In this document: in pieces, positions 7,327 to 16,827 of the stretch
Layout: the number at the start of each line of letters is the position of its first letter
How positions within the stretch are numbered: the first letter of the stretch is position 1
Source of the DNA: Lachnospiraceae bacterium
GTDB lineage: Bacteria; Bacillota; Clostridia; Lachnospirales; Lachnospiraceae
Reading direction: 5' to 3'
NCBI GenBank assembly: GCA_017438775.1
Contig: JAFRUR010000027.1
Span: 1-32,686 of the forward strand
Length of the DNA: 32,686 nucleotides
Notes under the pieces: model-generated
What the model saw: only the letters and a program-made list of their open reading frames with translations
Database searches by the model: none
What the model was told of the DNA's origin: nothing
Made by a program: the position numbers and the translations under genes

Positions 7327-8292
7327 TCATTCTTCGGACCATTCCACGGTGCCGTCCGGCGCGATGTCGAAGCGGATGCCGTTGCAGGTCCTCGCCTTCA
7401 GGGACGGCATGTCCCGGTTCTCCGTGCAGATCACCAGGGGTACATGTCTGTGAAGCATGGCCACCGTCTCCTCGCAGGGCCTCTCTTTTCTCGCAATCGG
7501 ATCGTTCTCGCACGAGATGACGGCGAACCAGGGCCCGAGTTTTCGGATCAGAGGTTCCGTCATGGCCTTGCTGTCCCCGTGGTGCGGGACCTTGAGGATG
7601 TGGCAGGGAGGAATGCTTTCGGCCTCCCAGTCCCACGCGTACCGGTCTCCCGTGATCAGGACGTTCAGACCTGCGTAGGCGAAAGAAAGCATCAGACTGG
7701 AGAGGTTCCTCTCCTTTGCCACTCGGACGCACAGGGCCTCATCCACCGTCTCTCCGCGGTAGAGCGCCCCGCAGACCTCCTTCTGCCGGCGGGCCACCTC
7801 CGGCCGGGGCAGATACGTCGTCATGCGAAGGGTTTCTGTCAGCTGCTGCTCTCCGGAAACGCTCTCCGCCACTTCCGTTCCGCGCTCGCGCGCCGTCTGA
7901 GAGATCTCGCGCAGGACGTTCAGGATCTGGCGCAGGCTGTTGTAAGGTTTCACGGAGGACGTCCGGGAACAGGGCACCCGCAGCGCGTCCGGCGGGGGGA
8001 CCGTCAGCATCTCGATGCGTTTTACGGGGATCTCCCGAAGAATGCTGAGGGCGCCTCCCACATGGTCGATGTGAGGGTGCGTGAGAATCATGCGGTCCAG
8101 ATGATCCACGTTCCGGTCGAGCAGATAGTCCACCGCGTCCTTGCGAAGCGACCCCTCGCGGGGATCCACGCACGGCCGGCCGGTGTCCACGAGGACCGTG
8201 TAGTCGGGAGCCGCGTCCCGGTGCTCGGTCAGCAGTGCCGCGTCGCCGTCGCCCACATTGCAGAAGAATACTTCCAGCATGCGCTTACCCAT
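7327..8292 (-). CDS. Metallo-beta-lactamase-fold hydrolase, ComEC C-terminal-domain-like
   Basis: A 321-residue protein with no signal peptide or membrane helix. The start LEVFFCNVGDGDAALL is the usual first strand pair of the ComEC/Rec2-type MBL domain. THPHIDHVGG is the HxHxDH metal motif, LITGD gives the bridging Asp and VPHHGD the last His. Related stand-alone proteins are nucleases or phosphodiesterases, but their substrates are mostly undefined. The start at 8292 overlaps the stop of the preceding membrane-protein gene by eight bases; a start at 8280 (MLEVFF) is equally possible, and neither has a strong ribosome site, which suggests translational coupling. Together with the HAD and PHP proteins it is another phosphoester-type hydrolase in the locus. 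Confidence 0.88.
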   Translation of the reverse strand: MGKRMLEVFFCNVGDGDAALLTEHRDAAPDYTVLVDTGRPCVDPREGSLRKDAVDYLLDRNVDHLDRMILTHPHIDHVGGALSILREIPVKRIEMLTVPPPDALRVPCSRTSSVKPYNSLRQILNVLREISQTARERGTEVAESVSGEQQLTETLRMTTYLPRPEVARRQKEVCGALYRGETVDEALCVRVAKERNLSSLMLSFAYAGLNVLITGDRYAWDWEAESIPPCHILKVPHHGDSKAMTEPLIRKLGPWFAVISCENDPIARKERPCEETVAMLHRHVPLVICTENRDMPSLKARTCNGIRFDIAPDGTVEWSEE

Positions 8293-8836
8293 GATACCAG
8301 GAAGGCCGTTCTTTCTCCTTCTTCTCCTGCTCCTTTTCCTTCTCCCGCTGTTTCTTCGCGTCCCTGCGGTACAGAAGAAACGCCGGGATCCCGCCGGTCA
8401 CGACGGCCAGAAGGCCCGGAATTCCGAGAAGGATCATGAACAGGCCGTATTCGGTCGCAGCATCGGACCAGTCGATGAGAACGAGTTCAAAGAGCATCAT
8501 CGCCAGGACGAGGGCTCCCATCCACAGGTAGGCCCCCGCGACCAGGCGCTTTGCGGAGCCGGGAAGGAGGGTCAGCAGCAGGCAGATGCCGCTGCAGACG
8601 AGGGCGGGAAGCAAATACTCCGCCGCATTCCTCACCGCTACGGATGCTCCCGACAGGAGCTTCTCCACGGGGTCCACCAGCAGCAGATATCCCGCAATGT
8701 AAATAAAAGCGAAAAGAAGGGCCAGCAGGAACGAATACAGAAAAGCGGCACTCCTGGGCTTCCCGTTCTCCTCGAAGAACAGGCTGCGCAGAACACCGTC
8801 CACCCATCTCTGAAATTTTGACCGTTCCTTTGCCAT
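8285..8836 (-). CDS. Small polytopic membrane protein, unknown function
   Basis: Predicted 183 residues when started at the ATG at 8834-8836 behind GAGGAG; an upstream in-frame ATG at 8851 lies in the hairpin and is less likely. About four hydrophobic segments are visible: SFLLALLFAFIYIAGYLLL, YLLPALVCSGICLLLTLL, GAYLWMGALVLAMMLFELVL and LFMILLGIPGLLAVVTGGI. A highly charged C-terminal tail of Lys, Glu and Arg follows (last 25 or so residues) and probably lies in the cytoplasm. No family was recognised. The gene follows the substrate-binding protein gene after a 72-base gap and overlaps the MBL-fold gene, so those two products are probably made together. Confidence 0.75.
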   Translation of the reverse strand: MAKERSKFQRWVDGVLRSLFFEENGKPRSAAFLYSFLLALLFAFIYIAGYLLLVDPVEKLLSGASVAVRNAAEYLLPALVCSGICLLLTLLPGSAKRLVAGAYLWMGALVLAMMLFELVLIDWSDAATEYGLFMILLGIPGLLAVVTGGIPAFLLYRRDAKKQREKEKEQEKKEKERPSWYHG

Positions 8837-8848
8837 GCTCTCCTCTTG

Positions 8849-8884
8849 CATCCGCCCGCCGGCCGCACGGGCAGCGGGCGGATG
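8849..8884. other. Hairpin after the substrate-binding protein gene
   Basis: Perfect 11-base arms CATCCGCCCGC (8849-8859) and GCGGGCGGATG (8874-8884) with a 14-base loop. No U-tract follows. Such structures after binding-protein genes often protect the upstream mRNA from 3' decay and lower downstream expression. Confidence 0.65.
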
Positions 8885-8908
8885 TATTTCGTCACTTGCG
8901 CGGAAAGA

Positions 8909-10219
8909 TCACCGCGTGCTGTTCCAAAGGTTCCAGTATGCCTTGACGTTCGGGTAGTTCTGGTAGATGTGCTCGTAATCCGGCGCCTTCAGATTTACTT
9001 CGTCGTAGGTGATTCCAGACTTCTTGTATTCCACGTCGTCGCGAACGGACCAGTGTCCCAGTTTGTCAAACACGCTGTAGCAGCCGCTCTTGCCGTCGTC
9101 GCCGCCCATCATGAATTTGATGAACAGGCGGGCGCCCGCCGGGTTGTCGCAGCCGCTGACCACGTAGGAGTATGCCGCGGCGTCCTGCGCGGTGTAGGGC
9201 TCCATACCGGTGACCCAGGCGATGTCCATGCCGGAATCTCCCATCGACTGCTTGGAGTTGTCCAGTTTGGAGGCGGAGCACAGGCCCAGGGTCGGTCCGT
9301 TCACGGAGTCGTTCACGGCCTCCACCACCGCGTCGCCGTCGGCCAGAGGCGTGATGGTCATCTGGGAGAAGCGCCAGAACAGCTCTACGCCGGCATTGTT
9401 CTCCGGGAACTCCATCACGCCGGGCGTGTTCTGCAGATGCTCGTTGTAGGTGTACACCAGATCCTTGCCGTACTGCTTCTTGTACTGCTCCGCCATCGCA
9501 TCGCTGTCCACGATGATCTGGGCCCACAGGGCGGCGTAGGACGGCGCGGAGATATCCTTGGAGAAGATCGTCCAGTGCTGGGTGTTCTTGCCGCTCGCGT
9601 CCTTAAAGGACTGTGTGTCCTCGTTGTAGCCCTCCACGATGTCCCACCAGCTCTTGATCGGGACCTCGCTGAACATCCTGGTGTTGTAGAACCAGGGGTT
9701 GAAGGTGGAGTACAGCGGAAGGCCGAACCGGAGCATCTCGTCCGAGATGTGGTCGCACACGTCCTTGGGGTAAAAGATTTTGATCAGATCCCACAGGACA
9801 TACTCGTTGAAGACTTCGCCGGAGGCATCCTTCACCATGAGGACGTCCGCCATCGGAGTGCCGCTCTGGGCCTCCATTTCGATCTTCGGCATGACCGTGT
9901 TGGTGTCACAGGAGATGTACTCGAATTTCAGATCCGGGTACTGGTCGCGGATGTACTTGCGGGCCGTATCCGCGTCCGCGGTCGTGGAATAGATGGTGAT
10001 GGTGCCGCCCTCTTCCCTGGCCTTCTGGTACAGTTCCTCCATGGACATGTGGTTCCAGTCGATCCCGTCCTCCCCGATCACGTCGATGGCGTCCCTGCCG
10101 GTAATGATGCCGGACGAGGTGCTCTCCGGGGTGGTCTGCGGCGTGTTTCCGGAGCCCCCGCAGGCAGCCAGTGACAGGACCAGGCAAAGAGCTGCCAGAA
10201 CAGCAACGATTCGTTTCAT
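8909..10219 (-). CDS. ABC transporter substrate-binding lipoprotein, Fbp/Afu-like (family 1)
   Basis: Predicted 436 residues when started at the ATG at 10217-10219, behind GGGGAGG. The signal MKRIVAVLAALCLVLS ends in lipobox LAAC. The mature domain opens with GTITIYSTTADADTARKYI, the first strand of the class of binding proteins that includes iron binder FbpA and sugar-phosphate binder AfuA. No adjacent Tyr-Tyr pair occurs anywhere in the protein, whereas FbpA-type ferric binders use a tandem Tyr to hold iron, so an organic ligand is favoured. It is the last of the three transporter genes, 73 bases behind the ATPase. The LacI operator, HAD, PHP and kinase neighbours point to a sugar phosphate or related organophosphate, which is inference. 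Confidence 0.88.
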   Translation of the reverse strand: MKRIVAVLAALCLVLSLAACGGSGNTPQTTPESTSSGIITGRDAIDVIGEDGIDWNHMSMEELYQKAREEGGTITIYSTTADADTARKYIRDQYPDLKFEYISCDTNTVMPKIEMEAQSGTPMADVLMVKDASGEVFNEYVLWDLIKIFYPKDVCDHISDEMLRFGLPLYSTFNPWFYNTRMFSEVPIKSWWDIVEGYNEDTQSFKDASGKNTQHWTIFSKDISAPSYAALWAQIIVDSDAMAEQYKKQYGKDLVYTYNEHLQNTPGVMEFPENNAGVELFWRFSQMTITPLADGDAVVEAVNDSVNGPTLGLCSASKLDNSKQSMGDSGMDIAWVTGMEPYTAQDAAAYSYVVSGCDNPAGARLFIKFMMGGDDGKSGCYSVFDKLGHWSVRDDVEYKKSGITYDEVNLKAPDYEHIYQNYPNVKAYWNLWNSTR

Positions 10220-10292
10220 TCCTCCCCTACTCCTTTCCTCTTGCAGTCCGTTTCTGCATTCACAGTTCATTCGTTTTCGGTTCCGGGAGCGA

Positions 10293-11450
<1,158 letters not shown>

Positions 11451-11480
11451 CTCTATTCTCCCTTTCTTCTCTCAAGAAGG

Positions 11481-13322
11481 TCACATACTCTTGCTGACAT
11501 TTCCGCCGAACTTGTCCGCGATCCGGTTGGTCACAAGGATAAACACGATGATGACGATACAGATCGCGTCAGCCACCTGCGGCATCGCTTCCTTGGAGTA
11601 ATCGAACGCCAGGAACGACAGGGTGTAGTTCTTCGGCGTCATCAGGATGGCGATCAGGTCCAGTTCCTTGGCGATACTGATGAAGGAAAGCAGGAAGCCG
11701 GACAGGAAACCGTTCTTTGCCAGGGGGATGACGATGCTCCGGATGCGGCGCCAGAAGCCCGCGCCGTTGATCGTGGCCGCCTCTTCCAGTTCCACCGAGA
11801 TCTGCATCATGTTGGAGGAACCGGACCGGCTGGCGAACGGGAAATGCTTGACGATGGAGACCAGCAGGATCAGCGTGAACGTTCCGTACAGAGACGGGAT
11901 GAGCCCGCCAAGGCGCGGCTGGCTGAACATCGAGAAATAGATCGCGGAGAACGCGACGCCAGGCATCAGGTACGGGATGAAGATCAGCTGCTCCACCGCG
12001 TTGCCGTACCACTTGCCGCGCCCGCGGGTGGTGATGTAGCCGAAGAACTGGCCGAACACCGCGGTGACCAGGGAGGCGATCAGGGAGAGCTTCACGGTGT
12101 TGCCGAGGGCTCTGGCGAATTCGGAGTTGCGGAACAGTCCGTTCTGTGCAAAGCCGGGGTTGGGCGCGTTCTGCAGTTCTCCGATCCAGGCGTACAGCGT
12201 CAGGTTGTCCGCGCCGTAACCGGCGCCGGGAATGATCTGGAAGGACTCCATGACCAGGAAGAACACCGGCATGACCATGGCCACGATCAGGAACACGGAG
12301 ATGACGATCAGCATCGGCCACTTCGCGCTGCGCAGCGGGATCAGGTTGCTGCGTGTGCCCTTGCCGCCGATGGTCGCATAGGACTTACGGGTGCCGATCA
12401 GTTTCTGGTTGACCACAATGGTGCCCGCAGCGAGCAGGATCATCAGCAGGGACATGGCATAGCCGACGCCCTTGGGGCTGCTGTTGATGAAGTCCTTCAT
12501 GCGGGTGGCCAGCACATAGAAAGGCGTGCCGTCCGGATTGTTGCCGCCCAGGCGGGCCGCCACGCCGTAAGTGCCGATGGACTTACTGATGGTCATGATG
12601 GTGGCAGACAGGATGGAAGGCAGGATCAGAGGCAGTGTGATGCTCTTTAGGATCTGGGCTTTGGTCGCGCCCTGGATCTCGCCCATCTCCTCAAGTTCGG
12701 AGTTGATGGAGCGCAGCGCGCCGGAGGCCATGATATAGGAAAAGGCGTAGTAGTGCATCGTCATCACGATGATGATCGGCAGAAAGCCCGAAGCCAGGGC
12801 ATCCGGAACGGGGATGCCCATGCTCGAAAGCACGCCGTTTCCGCCCATGCTGGGGGTGCGGAAAATGGTCATCCAGGACAGGGCCTTGCACCACGACGGG
12901 ATCATGTACGGAATCAGGATCAGGGCGGAAAGCAGTCCCTTCCCGGGGATGTCCGTGCGGACCATCAGCCAGGCCATCAGAGCGCCCAGAGGCACGGAAA
13001 TGATCGTGACGAACGCGCCGATGATCAGGGAGTTGCGCAGCGGCACCCAGAGGATCGTCTTGGTGAGCGGGCTCGCCAGCAGGTACTTCCAGTACCACAG
13101 GGTATAATCTCCGATCTTGGCTCCGGGGATGCTGCGTAGTTCGGACTTCGCCACGACGAAAGTATTCTGCACCATGGCGAGCAGCGGAATCACGATCAGC
13201 GCAAACAGCAGAACCAGCGTGATCAGAACGATCACGTTGAACGGATTGCCGATCAGGCTCCTGAACTGGTTCCTGAAACGCTCCCGGCTCATCGGGGGAC
13301 GCTTCCATCCTTTCTTTGCCAT
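11481..13322 (-). CDS. ABC transporter permease, two fused transmembrane domains (FbpB/AfuB-like)
   Basis: A 613-residue inner-membrane protein with two binding-protein-dependent transport domains in one chain, about six helices each. The first EAA loop is around residues 211-236 (EEMGEIQGATKAQILKSI). The second lies near the C-terminus (LEEAATINGAGFWRRIRS), each followed by a Pro-Leu helix. The fused layout is typical of FbpB/AfuB-type permeases, so the importer needs no second permease gene. The ATG follows the HAD gene by 49 bases and has a weak purine-rich ribosome site. It is encoded directly before its ATPase, as expected for a complete three-gene importer. Confidence 0.93.
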   Translation of the reverse strand: MAKKGWKRPPMSRERFRNQFRSLIGNPFNVIVLITLVLLFALIVIPLLAMVQNTFVVAKSELRSIPGAKIGDYTLWYWKYLLASPLTKTILWVPLRNSLIIGAFVTIISVPLGALMAWLMVRTDIPGKGLLSALILIPYMIPSWCKALSWMTIFRTPSMGGNGVLSSMGIPVPDALASGFLPIIIVMTMHYYAFSYIMASGALRSINSELEEMGEIQGATKAQILKSITLPLILPSILSATIMTISKSIGTYGVAARLGGNNPDGTPFYVLATRMKDFINSSPKGVGYAMSLLMILLAAGTIVVNQKLIGTRKSYATIGGKGTRSNLIPLRSAKWPMLIVISVFLIVAMVMPVFFLVMESFQIIPGAGYGADNLTLYAWIGELQNAPNPGFAQNGLFRNSEFARALGNTVKLSLIASLVTAVFGQFFGYITTRGRGKWYGNAVEQLIFIPYLMPGVAFSAIYFSMFSQPRLGGLIPSLYGTFTLILLVSIVKHFPFASRSGSSNMMQISVELEEAATINGAGFWRRIRSIVIPLAKNGFLSGFLLSFISIAKELDLIAILMTPKNYTLSFLAFDYSKEAMPQVADAICIVIIVFILVTNRIADKFGGNVSKSM

Positions 13323-13371
13323 CTTTCAACCTCCATGCGGCATGTATTCTGTTGGAACACTGAACCCCAGT

Positions 13372-14127
13372 TTATTCCTTTCCGAGTTCACGCTTCAGGA
13401 TCGTGTAGACGTCGTAGATATCCGTGACCTCGTAGTCCGGCGTGACCTCGTAACTTCCGATGTCCTTCTGCGCCGTCAGGAACGAATTGATCTTGAACAC
13501 GCGCCCGAAGCCCATTTTTCGGGGGCCGACGACGTCGCGGGAAAGGGTGTCGCCGACGAAGGCGCAGTCCTTCGGCTCCAGATTCGCCTGTGCGCAGGCG
13601 ATTCGGAAAATATTGGGGTGAGGTTTGCGGTAACCGACGATCGAGGAAAGCGTGATCTCATCAAAGTACTGACGGACGCCGTACTTCTCCAGCGTGGAAA
13701 ACACCTGGAAAAGGCTTCCGGTATTGCTGACGACACCGACGTGGAGACCGAGATCCTCCTTGAGGCCGCGGAGCATCTCCGCCGCATGTGGACGAAGCGA
13801 CCGGTCGTAAAACGTGGTCTCCCACATGTGGGCGATCTCCTCGCTGATCTCCGCGAGTTTTTCCCTGTCCACGGGGATATCCTTAAAGCCCCAGTCGCAC
13901 CAGATCTCCTCCGGTTTGAGTTCGATCAGGGTGCGCTCCGAATTCTTTTTGTAGTCCTGGATTCCCTTGCCGACGATGGCCCAGAGAGGCTCCGCTTCGT
14001 ACGGAACTTCCATATGGTGCTTCTGCAGGATCTCGTACAGGGCGTACGCGGTGGCCCGATCGTTCTTTTCGTCCGAGTACAGGTCTTCCAGCGTACCGCC
14101 CATATCGAACATGACTGCTTTGATCAT
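13372..14127 (-). CDS. HAD-family hydrolase-like protein heading the transporter operon
   Basis: A 251-residue HAD protein; the ATG follows GGGAGG. Motif I VMFDMGGTL has Asp8, with Gly10 in place of the second Asp. Motif II is GVVSNTG, motif III YRKPHP and motif IV VGDTLSRD. The cap has EEIWCDW, matching the E-[IL]-W signature of the three HAD genes at 1-1935, so it is a fourth paralogue of the same family about 12 kb away. As the first gene behind the operator at 14158-14171 it is made together with the importer, and so is expected to act on the imported compound or its first product. The missing +2 Asp makes an ordinary phosphatase mechanism uncertain. Confidence 0.9.
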   Translation of the reverse strand: MIKAVMFDMGGTLEDLYSDEKNDRATAYALYEILQKHHMEVPYEAEPLWAIVGKGIQDYKKNSERTLIELKPEEIWCDWGFKDIPVDREKLAEISEEIAHMWETTFYDRSLRPHAAEMLRGLKEDLGLHVGVVSNTGSLFQVFSTLEKYGVRQYFDEITLSSIVGYRKPHPNIFRIACAQANLEPKDCAFVGDTLSRDVVGPRKMGFGRVFKINSFLTAQKDIGSYEVTPDYEVTDIYDVYTILKRELGKE

Positions 14128-14157
14128 TCTTGTCCTCCCGTGCGTTCCGCACGTTTA

Positions 14158-14171
14158 CGCAAACGTTTGCG
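14158..14171. promoter_or_regulatory. LacI-family operator of the transporter operon (perfect palindrome)
   Basis: cgcaaacgtttgcg is a perfect 14-base palindrome with a central CG, the best of the three operators in this window. It lies just downstream of the -10 box at 14184-14189 and 30 bases before the HAD start codon. Confidence 0.9.
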
Positions 14172-14183
14172 CTATCTATCGTG

Positions 14184-14212
14184 ATTATACCGTCACTCTT
14201 TAACGTTGTCAA
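14184..14212 (-). promoter_or_regulatory. Perfect consensus promoter of the transporter operon
   Basis: On the minus strand, TTGACA (14207-14212), a 17-base spacer, then TATAAT (14184-14189): both boxes match consensus at all six positions. This implies very strong transcription once the repressor leaves. Confidence 0.92.
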
Positions 14213-14282
14213 TCAATAATTGTACATGATGACGGTTTTTTATAAAATGATATCTGAAAAAAGGAAGAAAGGCACAAAATAA

Positions 14283-14310
14283 AGGAGAGGGGTCCACTCC
14301 TCTCTCCTTC
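14283..14310 (-). terminator. Possible second leftward terminator behind argD
   Basis: On the minus strand GGAGAG/CTCTCC arms around a purine-rich loop are followed by TTTATTTTG. It is weaker than the argD terminator at 14453-14498 and may act as a backup protecting the transporter promoter from read-through. Confidence 0.4.
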
Positions 14311-14337
14311 GTTTTCTTTCCCTTCCTGGCTTTTGTT

Positions 14338-14351
14338 CGCAAACCTTTGCG
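14338..14351. promoter_or_regulatory. Candidate auxiliary operator with a non-CG centre
   Basis: cgcaaacctttgcg has the same CGCAAA half-sites as the perfect operator at 14158-14171 but a CC centre. The two centres are 180 bases apart. It may support DNA looping, or be chance. Confidence 0.3.
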
Positions 14352-14452
14352 GTTCCTTTTTCCGCTCTTCTCTATGACATTGGGCCCTCGTTTTCCGCTC
14401 TTTTCCGCCATCTCCGCTTTTCCGGTCCTGAGCGATCGGACTTTTCTGTGAT

Positions 14453-14498
14453 AAAAAACACCCCCGAACAGGTCTCATACCGAAGTCCTGTCCGGGGG
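14453..14498 (-). terminator. Intrinsic terminator of argCJBD
   Basis: On the minus strand a CCCCCG-ACAGG / CCTGT-CGGGGG stem (one mismatch) is followed by TGTTTTTTAT. It lies about 100 bases past the argD stop. Confidence 0.88.
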
Positions 14499-14597
14499 CG
14501 CCGGATCCGTTGGGCGGAAAAAACGCTTTATTATCTGCCTGAAGGAGAGACCCGCAGGGGATTCGGCGGTCTCTTCGCGGGACGGCTCCTGTGGTTC

Positions 14598-15803
14598 TTA
14601 CGCCTCTGCCGCGCGCAGGATGGCCGCCTTCAGGCGCGGGATCATGACATCGACATCGGTCTCCTTCACGATCAGGGGCGGCAGCAGACGGACGATATTG
14701 CCCTCTGCGGTAATGACCACCAGCCTCTCCTCCAGCGCCAGTTTCATCACGGCACCGGCGCCGACTTCCGGTGCCAGCACGACGCCCTGCATCAGGCCGC
14801 GCCCGCGCAGTCCGACGATCTGCGGCATCTCCTCCGCAAGTTCCGTCAGTTTTTTCTTCATGTAGTCTCCGACCTTCGCGGCGTTTTTCGCGAGGTCCAG
14901 TTCCTCGTAGCGGTCGAGGAAGAGATTTACCGCGCGCCCCGCCAACGGGTTCCCGCCGAAGGTGCTGCCGTGGTCGCCCGGAACGAGAGCCGCGAAGTCC
15001 TCCTTGCAGAGGATCGCGCCGCAGGGGATCCCGCAGCCCATGGCCTTGGCCAGAAGGAGCACGTCGGGCTCCGCCCCGCTCTTCTGCCACGCGAAATCCT
15101 GACCGGTCCGGCCCAGTCCGCACTGGATCTCGTCCGCGATCATGACGATGTCCCTCTCGTCGCAGATCGCGCGCACTTCCTTCATGTATTCGTCGGAGAG
15201 CTCCACGATGCCGCCCTCGCCCTGGATGGGCTCGAGCAGGATGGCCGCGGTCTTTTCATCCACGGCGTCCAGCAGGGATTCGATATCGCCCGGCTCCACG
15301 AACTTCACGCCGCCGATCAGAGGCTCGAACGGCGCGCGGTAGGCGGGTTTGCCGGTCACGGACAGAGCGCCCATGGAGCGGCCGTGGAACGAATGCTCCA
15401 TGGCCACGATCTCATAGCGGCCCTCGCGTCCCCGGTTCAGCTGGTAGCGGCGGGCGAGCTTCAGGGCCCCTTCCACCGCCTCCGTGCCGCTGTTGGTGAA
15501 GAACACGCGGTCCATGCCCGCAAAGGCCGTCAGACGCGCCGCGGCGGTCACGGCGGGCTCGTTGTAGAAGTAGTTGGAGGTGTGCACGATCTTCCCGATC
15601 TGGTCCTTCAGGCCCGCGTCCACGTGCGGATCCGCGTAGCCCAGGGCGAAGACGGCGATGCCGGCGCAGAAGTCCAGATAGGCCTTGCCGTCGACGTCGT
15701 AGAGGTACATGCCGTCCCCGTGGTCGATCACCAGAGGGAGCCGGTTGTAGGTGTGGAGCAGGGAGCCCTCTCCCAGGGCCATCAGTTCCTCTTTTTTGCT
15801 CAT
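14598..15803 (-). CDS. argD: Acetylornithine aminotransferase
   Basis: Predicted 401 residues when started at the ATG at 15801-15803, behind GGAGGAA; its ATGA overlaps the argB stop by four bases, which fixes the start against a longer frame to 16115. It is a PLP-dependent class III aminotransferase that converts N-acetylglutamate semialdehyde to N-acetylornithine with glutamate as amino donor. Visible landmarks are the cofactor-binding segment with FTNSGTEAVE and HSFHGRSMGAL, the Asp in IADEIQCGLGRTG, and the Schiff-base Lys in LLAKAMGCGIP. It is the last gene of argC-J-B-D. Family members also act on succinyldiaminopimelate, but the operon makes the arginine role most likely. Confidence 0.95.
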   Translation of the reverse strand: MSKKEELMALGEGSLLHTYNRLPLVIDHGDGMYLYDVDGKAYLDFCAGIAVFALGYADPHVDAGLKDQIGKIVHTSNYFYNEPAVTAAARLTAFAGMDRVFFTNSGTEAVEGALKLARRYQLNRGREGRYEIVAMEHSFHGRSMGALSVTGKPAYRAPFEPLIGGVKFVEPGDIESLLDAVDEKTAAILLEPIQGEGGIVELSDEYMKEVRAICDERDIVMIADEIQCGLGRTGQDFAWQKSGAEPDVLLLAKAMGCGIPCGAILCKEDFAALVPGDHGSTFGGNPLAGRAVNLFLDRYEELDLAKNAAKVGDYMKKKLTELAEEMPQIVGLRGRGLMQGVVLAPEVGAGAVMKLALEERLVVITAEGNIVRLLPPLIVKETDVDVMIPRLKAAILRAAEA

Positions 15804-16687
15804 GCCGGTTCCTCCGTGTCTTTCAGGATGGCGGTGCCGATACCGCGGTTGGTGAAGATCTCCAGCAGCAGGCAGTGGGGCACGCGCCCGTCGATGATAT
15901 GCACGCGGCCCACGCCCTCGCGGATGGCCGCCGCGCAGTTTTTGAGTTTCGGAATCATGCCGCCCCCGGCCTTTCCGGAGGAGGCGAACTCCTCGGCCTG
16001 CGACGCGGTCATCTGCGGGATCAGGCTCTCCGGATCCTTCGGATCCACCATCACGCCCTCCACGTCCGTGAGGAAGGCGAGCTTTTCCGCGCCCAGGGCC
16101 GACGCGATGGCGCACGCGGCGTCATCCGCGTTGATGTTGTAGGTGTCGAAGGCGTCGTCGTAGCCGATGGGGCAGACCACAGGAAGGAAATCCTTCTCCA
16201 GAAGGTCGCGCAGTACCGCGCCGTCCACACGGTCGATCTCGCCGACGTAGCCCAGATCGACCCGGTCCGCCTCTCTCTTCTTTACGTGAAGCAGGCCGCC
16301 GTCCTTGCCGGAGACGCCCACACCGCGCACGCCCAGCTTCTGGATCTTGGTCACGAGTTCCTTGTTGACGCGGTTTAACACCATCTCCGCGATCTCCATC
16401 GTGGGCCCGTCCGTGATGCGAAGCCCGTTCGCGAAATGAGATTCGAGGCCGATCTTCTGCGACCAGGAGGAGATCTCCTTCCCGCCGCCGTGCACCAGGA
16501 TCGGCTTGAAGCCGACCAGCTTCAAGAGCACGGCATCGGCGATCACGCCATCCTTTAAGGTCTCGTCCGTCATGGCGCTGCCGCCGTACTTGATGACGAT
16601 GATCTTGCGGTTGAACCTCTGGATGTAGGGCAGGGCCTCGATCAGCACCTCCGCCTTCTGCATGACGGTGAATTTGTTCTCGTCCAT
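15800..16687 (-). CDS. argB: Acetylglutamate kinase
   Basis: A 295-residue amino-acid kinase that phosphorylates N-acetylglutamate, the second step of ornithine synthesis. Landmarks are KYGGSAM (phosphate-binding Lys and Gly), HGGGKEI, and GVGVSGKDGGLL. The N-terminal stretch of about 25 residues before IIVIKYGG resembles the helix that makes the hexameric, arginine-inhibited form, so feedback inhibition by arginine is likely. The ATG follows AGGAGAG. A gap of 140 bases separates it from argJ, unusually wide for this otherwise tight operon, while it overlaps argD by four bases. Confidence 0.96.
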   Translation of the reverse strand: MDENKFTVMQKAEVLIEALPYIQRFNRKIIVIKYGGSAMTDETLKDGVIADAVLLKLVGFKPILVHGGGKEISSWSQKIGLESHFANGLRITDGPTMEIAEMVLNRVNKELVTKIQKLGVRGVGVSGKDGGLLHVKKREADRVDLGYVGEIDRVDGAVLRDLLEKDFLPVVCPIGYDDAFDTYNINADDAACAIASALGAEKLAFLTDVEGVMVDPKDPESLIPQMTASQAEEFASSGKAGGGMIPKLKNCAAAIREGVGRVHIIDGRVPHCLLLEIFTNRGIGTAILKDTEEPA

Positions 16688-16827
16688 ATCGCTTCTCTCC
16701 TGTCTCCGGCCGATGGCCGTTTCTCCGCTGCGGTTTCTTCCGGACGCTGCGCTTTCACGCGCCGGCCCCGGCCATCTTCAGCCTCCGTCGCTGCGGCGGC
16801 CGCGCCGGCAGTCTTTCTGCCGTATCC

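Larger units (their letters stand above)
14213..14452. other. Gene-free spacer between the arg operon and the transporter operon
   Basis: No convincing gene lies here; short open frames are Lys/Arg-rich, lack ribosome sites and match nothing recognised. It holds a pyrimidine-rich tract on the plus strand, a second weak hairpin (14283-14310) and an operator-like palindrome (14338-14351), both listed separately. Confidence 0.6.

Noticed and set aside
14193-14411. 72-codon Lys/Arg-rich frame on the minus strand
   Set aside because: Overlaps the transporter promoter and a hairpin, lacks a ribosome site and arises from a pyrimidine-rich tract.
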